The notes: generated by a model not told the origin, from the letters alone. DNA of 28,728 bases from Candidatus Woesearchaeota archaeon (GCA_007116645.1 SKIA01000054.1:1-28728); one strand, 5' to 3'; shown: positions 1-8,539, counted from the first letter of the stretch. Numbers and translations are program-made.

Positions 1-481
1 GACTAAATCCGTTATAGACTTGAGTAAATTGATGATGGGGGACGAGTACTTCTTGCGTTAATGAATCAGGATTAAGGACACGTGCAATCTCTTCGAGAGC
101 TTGCTCTTGCTCAAAATAAATGTCAGAAGCTGAGAAAAGCTCTCCTCTGCTTAACATTGGAGGAGTGTGTAATTCGACAATATACGAACTGGGTCTGGGG
201 TAGACTTCTGCGTAGGTCTCTGTTAAACGTATTTCAATAGGTGAATCAACCTCTGGCAAAGAAAGTATCAACATATCCTGTAAGGGCGTGAGAGAGCTTG
301 ATGGCAGAAAAGGGTTATTGTAAAGACTGGCGATGTAATTATTGATGGTTTCTTGTGAGAAATCTGTTGTTTGAATTACAAACGTTCCAGGATTAGTGAT
401 CAAAATATTTTGTTCAGAATAAGCAAAAGTTAGAGGAAACAACAATAATAGTGCAAAAAGTACTCCAAACGCCGCTCTCAT
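1..481 (-). CDS. Secreted subtilase-like protein, N-terminal part (partial)
   Basis: The first 160 codons of a minus-strand gene that runs off the left edge. The start ATG is at 481. Residues 1-20 form a signal peptide: an Arg, then a Leu-rich core ending in TFA before YSEQN. Residues about 95-160 look like an inhibitor-I9 propeptide: a strand YIVELHTPP, a helical middle, and HQFTQVYNGFS at the truncation. In subtilases that last motif sits just before the catalytic domain. The catalytic triad would lie outside the window, so the protease call is inference from the propeptide. A TATA element 25 nt upstream (503-509) implies its own leaderless transcript, 39 nt downstream of the polymerase operon. 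Alternative: another exported protein with an I9-like fold. Confidence 0.6.
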   Translation of the reverse strand, partial: MRAAFGVLFALLLLFPLTFAYSEQNILITNPGTFVIQTTDFSQETINNYIASLYNNPFLPSSSLTPLQDMLILSLPEVDSPIEIRLTETYAEVYPRPSSYIVELHTPPMLSRGELFSASDIYFEQEQALEEIARVLNPDSLTQEVLVPHHQFTQVYNGFS

Positions 482-502
482 ACCTCAACACTTAAAATTA
501 TC

Positions 503-509
503 ATTTAAA
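503..509 (-). promoter_or_regulatory. TATA box for the subtilase-like gene
   Basis: Minus-strand TTTAAAT centred 25 nt before the ATG at 481, fitting a leaderless start. The adjoining minus-strand run of six T just after the DP2 stop codon may also end the polymerase operon transcript. Confidence 0.5.
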
Positions 510-520
510 AAAGTGGCTAT

Positions 521-3500
521 TTACGAAAACCACTCGCCAAGACCCAATTGTTTCTCAGGATCTTTTCCAAAGACTTCTTCGACACGTCTTCGTGTAAGCT
601 CAATTGACTGCGCAAGGTAGGTGTCAAGATTATACTTTGTCACTAAAGACTCTGCCGGAGTCAAGTATTTGACCACTGACCCTTCGGAAATAGTGAAGAT
701 GATGCGCCCGCCACACGAACAACTCCCACGCAGAGGTGGACGGCGATACGACTCATTACATTTTACGCAGCGAAATGCTTGCATAGAAAACTTCCTCAAA
801 TTACCTTTCAAGTCGCGAATAAAGTGCTTTTCAATAACAAGACGTGCGACGTCTCGCTCATCAACAGAAACTAACTTTTCAGCAAGATCCATTTGTGATT
901 CAAGCTTTTCTTGCATGGACGGCAAGGTCTTGTATGCTGAGCAATGATTACCGTCATTAATTGAACCGCAATCGTGCGTAAAGCCCATACCATAGAATTC
1001 TTCAGGAGTATTCAGAACGTCGTTTACGATAGGAATTTTTACTTCCCATGGCATCTTGAACTCTTGGCACGCAGCATAAAACTCTAGTGGGTACCGCCAA
1101 GAGATATCCATGTTCAATACCATGTCGTCAACCTCTGCAGGAACAAGCGCGGTAGTAAGTACGAGTGGTGCGTCCATTGTTCCTCCACGAGAAGAAGGTA
1201 AGTATTTCTTTGAAAAATTCAAGAAAGCGTCCATAATCAAAAATACGCATCCTTCGTCACCGTCACAGTCCCGCCGAGTTGCGCAGTGAAGGTACGGGTG
1301 GTAAAACAATCCTTGCGTTTTTGAGAAGCCAATGATTCGACCAATAGTTCCTGCAGAGGTGTGCGGAGCTAAAGCAATAACGAAATGGCCAATAAGATCA
1401 GCGGGTGTTTTTGCATTATAGTACGGCTCCATTTGATACAAATGCACCATGAGCTCGTCAACAAACTGCGCTGCTCGAAGCAACACCTCATCACTTTTCT
1501 CATCAGGAGACTCATCACACGCAGGCAAGATAACATCTTGTGGAAACATCTCAATGACTTGATCGTCGTGCTCGATAGGTTTGTGATGAATGTCAGTAAC
1601 GTACCCAAGCTCTCTTACCCTGGCAGCTGAAATACCAATTTCTGACGGACGAAAGTGAGTAACAGGAACCTCTGATGCGTCATAACGGATCGTTCCGTCT
1701 TTGTTAACGTGAACTTCGTTTCTTGCGCGCAAAAATCCTTTGAACAAGTGCTCTGCAGTGCGGTCTTCATTCATGGTTCCGCGAACGCCCTTAATCAAGT
1801 CAGGATAGACACGCGTATCCATGCGTTTTAGACACCAATCAAAATATTCTCGAATAGGAACACTCATTCGTTTTGCCATAGCAGTTTCGCGTTCAGTAAG
1901 AACTGGACTGCTTGATGCGCCGTCTCGAGACCAATAACGTTCTTCGGTGAGCGAGTCGCATGTGTGACAGCGACGATTCACAACTTCTTTGTTACAGGTA
2001 GGACAATGATATGCTTGAAACATACTTGTGACGGTTCCTACTTCGAGTGCTGCATTAAATGAGCGCAAGCGGCCCCCTTCTTCTCCAACAGGAAACAAGG
2101 TGTGGGGACTGCCGGTGAGTTTTCTCATCTTTGCTTTCTCAGGACGTCCAAGGCGCGCACCAATGTACACTCCTGCTTTGTCTTGAATAAACACAGGACT
2201 AACGTCTTGAATGAATAATAAAGGGTCTTCGCACTCAACTGGTGCTTCGCGAGAAAACGTTGTTCTTAAGGCAGTTGCGACATCACCTGTCATAACTAAG
2301 AAGTCTTGGACGACGCGGTGTGGAACACAGAGTATCTCAAGTACTTTTTTTACTTCGGGAGTATTTCTAAAAATAAGTTGTTCTTTATGTGGTGCTTTGC
2401 GAACCGCTTCCCAGACGAGGCGAAGCTGATCAACGGTGACGTTTTTGTAATAGAAAGTGTGTCTTGGATGAAGTGGTACACCAAATTCTTTTGTGTATTT
2501 GAGTGCGTCTTCAAACGATACAGGTGTTGTTTGTGGATTGTCCCAGAGAACTTTTGGCACGTCGCAACCTGCTGCCTTGAGGTCTTGTACCCACCATTCC
2601 TCACAATAGCCAGGAGGAATGAGCATGTGCGCACGGTCCAAAAAGTCCCCGTAGCAGATTAGCACGTCACCCAGGAACAACACCTTATGTACTTGTGGCA
2701 ACAATTCTTTTGCTTGCTGAGAGTTTGTTACTTCCACGACGTCACCTGATTTTAAGAGAACAACAGGTCCTTGGATGGTGTCACACGCAGTGTATGCAGC
2801 TGCTTTTCCTGGGCGTTCTACTTTGAGTTGTGAACCAGTTGCGATGAATTCGTTTGCAATGATCATGGTTGCAGGATGCATGGACTGTCCAGAAAGTCCT
2901 GAAAGTCGTGAGCGCCCATAGCGCAAACGAAAACCTCCAGGTTTTAGTGGGTGACCAAATACTGGACGGCCAGCAACAAGATCAGCAATATAGGTAAAGT
3001 TTGGAGTAACGTTTTTTTCTTTGCTTTTCGTTGCTCCTTTTGCTTGATTCTTTTTTTGAATTTTAATGAATTCCTCTAAAAAGCCCCATTGCTCCATGCC
3101 CATCTCGTCGCCCCACTTGGAGAGTTGTTTCCACAACTTAGGCGCTTTGAGCGGAATACAAGAAGAGTAAATAAGACAAAATCCGGAACGAATCTTGTTA
3201 GTTGGAATTCTTGGAAGGTTCTTGTAGTTTGGAACCTCAACTTTTTCTGTGGGGTCACCCGCAACTTCTACAGGCATTCTTCGGACTAAGAAATCCATTT
3301 CTTCTTCAGAAGGAAAATATTGTAGGTTTGTGACCCGCTCATGATACATGCCAATTTCTGAATAACAACGCTTAACCTCGTCTTCTGTTGGGTCGTATAG
3401 CGCATAGCCCATATGTTTTCGCACATAATCAGCGATAAGCACAGAAACTGCTGCTGCGGTTCCTCCCGCGTTACGCACAGGCCCTGCATAATTGATTCTA

Positions 3501-3943
3501 AAGAATTTTCCTGTTCCGTCTTGACGAGTAACGAGCTCAAGATTTACGAATCCTTCAAGAGGAGAAGATACTACTCCGTTGGTTGCGTACGCAAACCCTA
3601 AACGAACGCCCACTTCAATTGCTTCTCGCTCATCTTCAAACTTGCAAAATTTTTGTTGACCAACTTCTAGAGCAATTTGAAATGCGACTCGCCAATCAAG
3701 AATACCATACTGTGCTTCAAGCTCTTGGATGCGTTCATCAATTCCTGAACCAACCACTTGCGGAGCTAAAATACTGACCAGACCTACTACTCGTTCAGCC
3801 ATGTTTTTTGCAATCTGAATTTCTGGCGTGAGCGCGGGATCAAACCCTTTTTTACGAGCAATCTTTGCAAGCTCGTACGCGCGCTCAGTCTCTTCGTTAA
3901 GGTGCGCAAAGTAGTTCTTTAGTTCTGTTGGAAGCTCACTCAT
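521..3943 (-). CDS. polC: DNA polymerase II (PolD) large subunit DP2
   Basis: Catalytic subunit of the archaeal D-family replicative DNA polymerase, 1140 aa. The active-site motif DCDGDE is at residues 892-897; its Asp residues would bind the two metals. Zinc-binding clusters are at C647/C650/C659/C662 and near the C-terminus at C1059/C1062/C1075/C1077. The protein ends in a clear PCNA-binding PIP box, QLGLGEWF (1132-1139), with Q, L, W and F at the key positions. No intein is visible and the length suits an intein-free DP2. The ATG overlaps the DP1 stop by 8 nt, so the two subunits are translationally coupled. Third and last gene of the orc1-DP1-DP2 operon. Family assignment is secure. Confidence 0.97.
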   Translation of the reverse strand: MSELPTELKNYFAHLNEETERAYELAKIARKKGFDPALTPEIQIAKNMAERVVGLVSILAPQVVGSGIDERIQELEAQYGILDWRVAFQIALEVGQQKFCKFEDEREAIEVGVRLGFAYATNGVVSSPLEGFVNLELVTRQDGTGKFFRINYAGPVRNAGGTAAAVSVLIADYVRKHMGYALYDPTEDEVKRCYSEIGMYHERVTNLQYFPSEEEMDFLVRRMPVEVAGDPTEKVEVPNYKNLPRIPTNKIRSGFCLIYSSCIPLKAPKLWKQLSKWGDEMGMEQWGFLEEFIKIQKKNQAKGATKSKEKNVTPNFTYIADLVAGRPVFGHPLKPGGFRLRYGRSRLSGLSGQSMHPATMIIANEFIATGSQLKVERPGKAAAYTACDTIQGPVVLLKSGDVVEVTNSQQAKELLPQVHKVLFLGDVLICYGDFLDRAHMLIPPGYCEEWWVQDLKAAGCDVPKVLWDNPQTTPVSFEDALKYTKEFGVPLHPRHTFYYKNVTVDQLRLVWEAVRKAPHKEQLIFRNTPEVKKVLEILCVPHRVVQDFLVMTGDVATALRTTFSREAPVECEDPLLFIQDVSPVFIQDKAGVYIGARLGRPEKAKMRKLTGSPHTLFPVGEEGGRLRSFNAALEVGTVTSMFQAYHCPTCNKEVVNRRCHTCDSLTEERYWSRDGASSSPVLTERETAMAKRMSVPIREYFDWCLKRMDTRVYPDLIKGVRGTMNEDRTAEHLFKGFLRARNEVHVNKDGTIRYDASEVPVTHFRPSEIGISAARVRELGYVTDIHHKPIEHDDQVIEMFPQDVILPACDESPDEKSDEVLLRAAQFVDELMVHLYQMEPYYNAKTPADLIGHFVIALAPHTSAGTIGRIIGFSKTQGLFYHPYLHCATRRDCDGDEGCVFLIMDAFLNFSKKYLPSSRGGTMDAPLVLTTALVPAEVDDMVLNMDISWRYPLEFYAACQEFKMPWEVKIPIVNDVLNTPEEFYGMGFTHDCGSINDGNHCSAYKTLPSMQEKLESQMDLAEKLVSVDERDVARLVIEKHFIRDLKGNLRKFSMQAFRCVKCNESYRRPPLRGSCSCGGRIIFTISEGSVVKYLTPAESLVTKYNLDTYLAQSIELTRRRVEEVFGKDPEKQLGLGEWFS

Positions 3944-5345
3944 CTTCTTCCTCCTTGCGAAGCGACATCATCTTAACTTGTCGTGTTTGCAAATTTACTA
4001 AAGGAACTTTTCCTGGGTTAACAGTAAGGCCAGATGCACGCTGATAATCAGTCATAGGAACCCAGCAGCTACAATTAATCATGGTAACGCCGCGATACGT
4101 ATCATGTACTGCGTGGTGGGTGTGTCCTGAGATGAAAAAGTCTGGAACGTCACGAATAACTAATGGGTCTTCAATAGGATCAGGAATGTATAGATTTGAA
4201 GTATGGGTGGGAGCAAGGTGTCTTCTTGTGAGTAAGTATTTCATAATAAGGTCAGGACGGTTTACTCCTCCTTTCTCGAAAATACTTGGCACTTGGTTTC
4301 CGTAGTAGATAAAGCTGTAACCGTGGTATAATAGGACTGAGAATCCTGGGAAGTTCTTTGAGCGATGAATACGGACATAAGAAGGGTTTGACACGAAGTG
4401 AATGTTTGGAAGCGCGAGTATTTCTTCAGCAAAATCGTTGTAGAGATTAAACTGTGGCTCTGCAAGACGTCCTGCTTCATGATTTCCAGGGCACATCACA
4501 ATTTGGATGTGAGAAGGTATTTGTGCTATGTGACGTGCGAATTCATTGTATTGTTCTTTCACATCTTTTATTGACAAATCATTTTCTTGGCCTGGATAGA
4601 TTCCAACACCTTCAATGAGATCTCCTGCAATGAACAGGTACTTGACTTTCTTTGCTACTTGTTTATGCGCGTCAGAGCCTGCTTTTCCGTGCAGCCACTT
4701 AATGAAAAAATCAAATTCTTTGTAGAAAAAATCTTTGTTGCCAAAATGCAGGTCAGACATAAAAATTGCAAAGGTGTCATCAGGGCTTTTTTTGAGTTCG
4801 TGCGTTACGGGAACGTCAGGAAAATAGATGTTGTCTGCGAAAACAATATCTCCTCCGCACTGACCAGAGATACCTATTACTTCGTCAAGCATAATATCTT
4901 TTCCTTGGTCTATTAGCTCTTGCTTATTTTTTGAGAGCAAAACATTAATTCTTCCTGTTTGGTCTTCAAGCTCTAAGATGATGTGGCCGTTTTTTGTTTC
5001 TCGTTTCTCCCACACAATGCCGATAATTGCTACGCGCTGGTCAGCTTTGAGGCGCGCAATACTTTGGGGTGCTGATAGTTCTTGTCTTTGACGCAAGATT
5101 CCTCCGATTTGTTCTAGACGCCTGTTGAAATGTCCAACAAAGTCTTGGTATGATCGCTTTGCTGGTTTTTTTGTGTAACTCCAAAGAATCTCTACACTTC
5201 CTCTGTTAAGAAACGCTTCAAGTTCTTCATCTGTAAATTCGTCAATACCTGTTTCGAGTTGCTTTCTTTGTTGGTCATTAAGGTTTTCAAAAAGACTTGG
5301 ATCTACTAAGATGTCTCGTTGTAGCAACTTTTCAATTATCGTCAT
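3936..5345 (-). CDS. polB: DNA polymerase II (PolD) small subunit DP1, 3'-5' exonuclease
   Basis: 469 aa proofreading subunit of PolD. An OB-fold region (about 100-180) precedes an Mre11-like calcineurin phosphoesterase domain. All metal-site motifs are intact: SDLH (197-200), GD (241-242), GNHE (287-290), H341 in YHG and GHTHH (407-411). Proofreading activity is therefore expected. The N-terminal 60 residues form the small helical domain typical of the family. The ATG overlaps the orc1 stop (ATGA, 4 nt) and the 3' end overlaps DP2 by 8 nt, giving a coupled three-gene operon. An orc1/cdc6 gene next to DP1 and DP2 and beside the origin is the arrangement known in Pyrococcus. Confidence 0.96.
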   Translation of the reverse strand: MTIIEKLLQRDILVDPSLFENLNDQQRKQLETGIDEFTDEELEAFLNRGSVEILWSYTKKPAKRSYQDFVGHFNRRLEQIGGILRQRQELSAPQSIARLKADQRVAIIGIVWEKRETKNGHIILELEDQTGRINVLLSKNKQELIDQGKDIMLDEVIGISGQCGGDIVFADNIYFPDVPVTHELKKSPDDTFAIFMSDLHFGNKDFFYKEFDFFIKWLHGKAGSDAHKQVAKKVKYLFIAGDLIEGVGIYPGQENDLSIKDVKEQYNEFARHIAQIPSHIQIVMCPGNHEAGRLAEPQFNLYNDFAEEILALPNIHFVSNPSYVRIHRSKNFPGFSVLLYHGYSFIYYGNQVPSIFEKGGVNRPDLIMKYLLTRRHLAPTHTSNLYIPDPIEDPLVIRDVPDFFISGHTHHAVHDTYRGVTMINCSCWVPMTDYQRASGLTVNPGKVPLVNLQTRQVKMMSLRKEEEDE

Positions 5346-6544
5346 ACCATCAATGTTTCTTTGAGTATTTCTTCTACTTTAGGAAGAGTGTGTTTACCAA
5401 TTGAGAGTGAGATTTCTCGTGTGCGACCATACCGTCCTTTACTAATCACTTTTGCGTTGATAATACCAAGCATGTCTAGCTCACCAATAATATCTGAGAA
5501 GCGTCTTTGTGTGAGTGGTCGCATGCTTACTTGCTTGCAATACTCACGGTACACCTCATATGCATCTCCAGTATAGATTTTTGGAGCTTCTGAAAGCGAG
5601 CAGATGCTGTACAACGTCAGCTTGTGTTGTTGTGGTTGTGTTTTCACAATTTCAAGCATGCGGTCCTTCTCAATTTTTTCTTCTGCGTGGTCTACGTATT
5701 TGAGTGAAACAAGGTCTTGTCCTTCTCGTTCAGCAAGCTCTGCTGCTACTCTGAGAAGTTCAAGGGCTCTTCGTGCATCGCCGTGCTCACGAGCAGCGTA
5801 CGCAGCACATTTTTGTATGACGCCAGGTGCGATCACGTCGAGTTTGAATGCTTTGTCTGCGCGATTTTTCAAGATAGTTTGAATCTGGAGTGCATTGTAG
5901 GGTGGAAAAACAATTTCTTCTTCTGACAAACTACTCTTTACTCGTGGGTCGAGGTTGTCTGCGAAGATGAGATCGTTTGAGATTCCAACTAAAGCAATTT
6001 GGCTGTGTTTTAAGTCTGCGTTTACTCTGGTGAGGTTGTAGATAATGTCGTCACCTGCTTTTGCGACCAGTTGATCTATTTCGTCAAGAACAATGATGAC
6101 TACCCCTTTTTGTTGCTCGATTACTTCAAAAAAGCTATTGTAGACTTCGTCTGTTGGAAGGCCTGTGAAGGGGATGTTTTTTCCCAGCATACGAGTAAGT
6201 TCTGCGATAAGGCGGTACTCAGTGTCTGCTACACGTTTGAGTTTGCAGTTAAGATAAAGAATCTTTAATGGTACTCCTTGTGTTCTTGCTACTTCAGTAA
6301 GTTTTTGACTGATATATTTTGTCGCAACTGTTTTTCCCGTACCTGTTTTTCCGTACAAAAATAAGTTTGATGGCTTATCGTTTCGTAATGCAGGTGCTAA
6401 TATTGCTGCGATTTGATCGATTTGGTCGTCTCTGTGGCTGAGCTCTTCTGGTACGTGCTGGCTTTGCAACACAGATTTGTTTTCGAAGAGAGATTCCTTT
6501 TTGAGGAATTTTTCAAATAGTCCTATGATTTTTGTTTCTGACAC
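5342..6544 (-). CDS. cdc6: Orc1/Cdc6 replication initiator, AAA+ ATPase
   Basis: 400 aa origin-binding initiator. Walker A GKTGTGKT (65-72), Walker B IIVLDEID (150-157), sensor-1 GISND (187-191), a candidate arginine finger at R201 and a C-terminal winged-helix region (about 305-400) are visible. The start is GTG at 6544, preceded after 3 nt by GGGGGTGA, whose GGTGA can pair with the 16S 3' end; this is one of the few genes here with a convincing ribosome binding site. First gene of the operon with DP1 and DP2, so initiator and replicase are co-expressed. The AT-rich upstream region holds ORB-type boxes, the usual binding sites of this protein, and autoregulation is plausible. Confidence 0.95.
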   Translation of the reverse strand: MSETKIIGLFEKFLKKESLFENKSVLQSQHVPEELSHRDDQIDQIAAILAPALRNDKPSNLFLYGKTGTGKTVATKYISQKLTEVARTQGVPLKILYLNCKLKRVADTEYRLIAELTRMLGKNIPFTGLPTDEVYNSFFEVIEQQKGVVIIVLDEIDQLVAKAGDDIIYNLTRVNADLKHSQIALVGISNDLIFADNLDPRVKSSLSEEEIVFPPYNALQIQTILKNRADKAFKLDVIAPGVIQKCAAYAAREHGDARRALELLRVAAELAEREGQDLVSLKYVDHAEEKIEKDRMLEIVKTQPQQHKLTLYSICSLSEAPKIYTGDAYEVYREYCKQVSMRPLTQRRFSDIIGELDMLGIINAKVISKGRYGRTREISLSIGKHTLPKVEEILKETLMV

Positions 6545-6547
6545 GTT

Positions 6548-6600
6548 TCACCCCCAACGTTTCGCGTGTTATAACTTGCAAGAGAAGCAGGGGTATATAA
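6548..6600 (-). promoter_or_regulatory. Promoter and ribosome binding site of the orc1-PolD operon
   Basis: Minus-strand TTATATA at 6594-6600 predicts transcription starting near 6571, giving a leader of about 27 nt. The leader holds GGGGGTGA at 6548-6555, 3 nt before the GTG start. The element GAAAC-N-TT-GGGGGT on the same strand (6550-6563) resembles the 3' half of an ORB box, so initiator binding could overlap the leader. That overlap is inference. Confidence 0.5.
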
Positions 6601-6655
6601 GTAATACTGCTAGTGGAACTTTGTATTGGAATATATGGTTTTGAGCACATAGAGG

Positions 6656-6675
6656 ACCCCTTCATTTCCTATGGA
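6656..6675 (-). repeat. ORB-type origin recognition box
   Basis: Minus-strand TCCATAGGAAATGAAGGGGT. Against the archaeal ORB consensus as I recall it, TCCANTGGAAACNAAGGGGT, it differs at 2 of 18 defined positions. Its AAGGGGT end points away from the AT-rich tract. Positions 6656-6679 match 22513-22536 at 21 of 24 bases. Confidence 0.7.
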
Positions 6676-6752
6676 GATTGTTATTATGAAACTTGGAGGT
6701 GTGTGTTCTTGCTTAAATGGTGTTTGAGAGAATGTCCAGTGATATGGATTGG

Positions 6753-6827
6753 TTTTCTATATATAATATATATATTTTCTATATAGATATAATATAATAA
6801 GAATAGAATTATATTTTGATAAATTTT
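6753..6827. other. AT-rich tract, probable DNA unwinding element
   Basis: 75 bp with 6 G/C (92% AT), largely TA steps. It contains a direct repeat TTTTCTATATA at 6753-6763 and 6775-6785, offset by 22 bp or about two helical turns. It lies between the two inverted ORB-type boxes, as expected for the melting region of an archaeal origin. Confidence 0.6.
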
Positions 6828-6869
6828 CACTTTTGATCACACGAGCTCTCTTCTCACTGAATTCGACTT

Positions 6870-6889
6870 GATGACACGTGCGCGTCATC
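6870..6889. repeat. 20-bp imperfect palindrome in the origin region
   Basis: GATGACACGTGCGCGTCATC pairs with itself at 8 of 10 positions. It lies between the AT-rich tract and the right-hand ORB, about 100 bp upstream of the gene at 6988. It could be an operator for that gene or an accessory origin element. Confidence 0.4.
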
Positions 6890-6900
6890 TAAAACAAAGT

Positions 6901-6920
6901 TCTACATGAAACCAAGGGGT
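6901..6920 (+). repeat. ORB-type origin recognition box
   Basis: TCTACATGAAACCAAGGGGT differs from the consensus TCCANTGGAAACNAAGGGGT at 3 of 18 defined positions, with GAAACNAAGGGGT perfect. It is inverted relative to the box at 6656-6675, on the other side of the AT-rich tract. Confidence 0.65.
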
Positions 6921-6957
6921 ACATACAATAAATGCTTATTTACTACCAAACAGTAAA

Positions 6958-6966
6958 TATTTAAAG
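6958..6966 (+). promoter_or_regulatory. TATA box for the methyltransferase-like gene
   Basis: TATTTAAAG centred 26 nt before the ATG at 6988. This supports a leaderless transcript and rules against the in-frame ATG at 6970. Confidence 0.5.
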
Positions 6967-6987
6967 TATGTGTTTTTCTTTTGTTTG

Positions 6988-7623
6988 ATGAGCAAGTTAC
7001 TATTTATTCCAAGCGGCTACGAAGAAGACTTCATGTTTGAAGACTTTGAAGAGACAAAACCTATTCCTTCGCCTTCACCCTGTGCAGATATTTATTTGGG
7101 TGGACGAGGAAGTGAGCTCTTTGCTGAACACTCACTCCCAGTATTGCTCGGCAGATTAGAAAAAAATGTGATTGAATTAGGTCCGGGAAGTCATGGAGGT
7201 CTTGCACCTGAGTTGATTGCAGCGGGAAAACACTATACAGGTCTTGATATTAATTCAAACCACACTTTACGTGCTCAAGCTGCACAACCAAATGCAACAT
7301 ACTTGGTTGGACACCTTACTGATCGCGTACAAGAACTCAAGGGGCCTGCTTCTATCATTAGTACAAACGTACTTGATTTAATTCGTGATTCTTCAGCAGG
7401 ACAGACTTATATGGGTAAATTAACAGATGCCATAACTGCTTTAGCACGACCAGGAACGCTCAGTGTGCATTATGCACAAGAACAACCTCATCTTCCCCGC
7501 ACGATGTTTGCTCATCATATGCAAGAGCGTGGTTGGCGCAGAGAACCTTTTACTACTCCTTATGGTCACGATTCTAATGCAACTTTGGTTCTTACATACA
7601 AACCTGATGTTACTCACCAGTAA
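6988..7623 (+). CDS. SAM-dependent methyltransferase-like protein
   Basis: 211 aa with a Rossmann-type nucleotide-binding core. The glycine-rich motif VIELGPGSHGG is followed by a second strand ending in an acidic residue (YTGLDIN), as in class I methyltransferases where it binds the ribose of SAM. A later strand SIISTNVLDLI would be motif IV. The substrate cannot be read from the sequence. The start ATG at 6988 is chosen over 6970 because of the TATA spacing. It is transcribed away from the candidate origin. It has no operon partner: the next gene has its own TATA box. Confidence 0.6.
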   Translation: MSKLLFIPSGYEEDFMFEDFEETKPIPSPSPCADIYLGGRGSELFAEHSLPVLLGRLEKNVIELGPGSHGGLAPELIAAGKHYTGLDINSNHTLRAQAAQPNATYLVGHLTDRVQELKGPASIISTNVLDLIRDSSAGQTYMGKLTDAITALARPGTLSVHYAQEQPHLPRTMFAHHMQERGWRREPFTTPYGHDSNATLVLTYKPDVTHQ

Positions 7624-7639
7624 TCACATATTCAAAACA

Positions 7640-7648
7640 TTTATATAT
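7640..7648 (+). promoter_or_regulatory. TATA box for the TrmB-type regulator
   Basis: TTTATATAT centred 29 nt before the ATG at 7673, a strong archaeal TATA element. Confidence 0.55.
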
Positions 7649-7672
7649 TAATCACTCTTTTCTAGTAGTTAC

Positions 7673-8458
7673 ATGATTGTCACAAAAGAATTCATCAAGC
7701 AACTTGGACAGCTAGGATTAAACAGCTACGAAGCAAAACTCTGGACTGCACTCCTCTCACGGGGCGTATCAACAGCAGGAGAACTCTCAGATATTGCAAA
7801 TGTACCAAGATCACGAAGCTACGACGTTCTAGAAAGCCTTGAGAAAAAAGGATTCATAATCCAAAAACTAGGAAAACCAATTAAATACGTGGCAATTCCA
7901 CCAGAAGAAGTGCTTGAACGCGTAAAAAAACAAATTCGAGAAGACGCAGAAAGACAAGCAAACACCATGGACACCTTAAAAGAATCAGAAGTCCTAGGCG
8001 AGCTTATCACACTCCATTCACAGGGAGTAGAGATGATTGAACCACATGACCTCTCAGGAGCCCTGCGTAACAGAGCAAGCATCTATGATCAAATTCGAAC
8101 ACTCGTAAAAGCAGCAGAAAACGAAATACTACTACTTACAACCCCCTCAGGCTTTGCGCGAAAAGTAGAACACCTCGAAAAAGACCTGCAACAAGCAGCA
8201 GCACGAGGAGTAAAAATCAAAGCAATCGTCTCAGGAACACCAAAAGACATCCCTAACTACATCACAGTTCATGTATCAAACAAAGTAAATGCACGGTTTG
8301 TGGTAGCAGACGGAGCAGAAATGGTATTCATGCTCATGCCAGACGATGAAGTACACCCATCATACGACGTAGGCATTTGGATCAACGCACCTTACTTCAC
8401 ACAAGCAATTGCAGCAGTGTTTGATATCGCGTTTCCAGCACTCACTAAAACTCACTAG
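7673..8458 (+). CDS. TrmB-family transcriptional regulator
   Basis: 261 aa. The N-terminal 85 residues form a winged helix typical of TrmB: LGLNSYEAKLWTALLSRG, then AGELSDIANVPRSRSYDVLESLEKKGF as helix-turn-helix and wing. A coiled-coil-like helix with Glu/Lys repeats (about 85-110) joins it to a C-terminal alpha/beta region of the effector-binding, PLD-like type. Known TrmB proteins sense sugars or related metabolites and control nearby genes. Here it sits just upstream of, and co-oriented with, the three-gene degenerate flavin operon, so that operon is a candidate target. A hairpin and T-run follow its stop codon, so it is probably a separate transcript. Confidence 0.8.
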   Translation: MIVTKEFIKQLGQLGLNSYEAKLWTALLSRGVSTAGELSDIANVPRSRSYDVLESLEKKGFIIQKLGKPIKYVAIPPEEVLERVKKQIREDAERQANTMDTLKESEVLGELITLHSQGVEMIEPHDLSGALRNRASIYDQIRTLVKAAENEILLLTTPSGFARKVEHLEKDLQQAAARGVKIKAIVSGTPKDIPNYITVHVSNKVNARFVVADGAEMVFMLMPDDEVHPSYDVGIWINAPYFTQAIAAVFDIAFPALTKTH

Positions 8459-8467
8459 CTCACCTCT

Positions 8468-8526
8468 TCCCTTGGGGACATCGCCCGAAACATTTATGTC
8501 TTGGGCTCCCCCAAGGGATCTTTTTA
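8468..8526 (+). terminator. Hairpin plus T-run after the TrmB gene
   Basis: A 10-bp perfect stem (8468-8477 with 8509-8518) encloses an inner imperfect stem (GCCCGAA with TTGGGC) and is followed by CTTTTTATTT. It lies 10 nt after the TrmB stop. The best reading is an intrinsic terminator. A structured 5' element for the next operon is an alternative. Confidence 0.5.
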
Positions 8527-8539
8527 TTTAACCACAACC

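Larger units (their letters stand above)
6545..6987. other. Candidate chromosomal replication origin (oriC)
   Basis: A 443-bp gene-free region directly upstream of orc1/cdc6. It holds a 75-bp tract with only 6 G or C (6753-6827), flanked by two ORB-type boxes in inverted orientation (minus 6656-6675, plus 6901-6920). Weaker mini-ORB-like pieces lie at 6609-6619 (GCTAGTGGAAC), 6686-6700 (ATGAAACTTGGAGGT) and 6733-6741 (TCCAGTGAT). Inverted ORBs around an AT-rich unwinding element beside an initiator gene is the known design of archaeal origins. The region also carries promoters for orc1 and, on the other side, the gene at 6988. No RNA gene or small ORF was recognised here. Confidence 0.72.

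Noticed and set aside
521..3943. Intein or split in DP2
   Set aside because: The reading frame is continuous, all family motifs are in order, and no intein splice motifs or excess length are present.
6753..6785. TTTTCTATATA repeats as a CRISPR or mobile-element trace
   Set aside because: Only two short AT-rich copies 22 bp apart, better explained as part of an unwinding element; no CRISPR array appears in the window.
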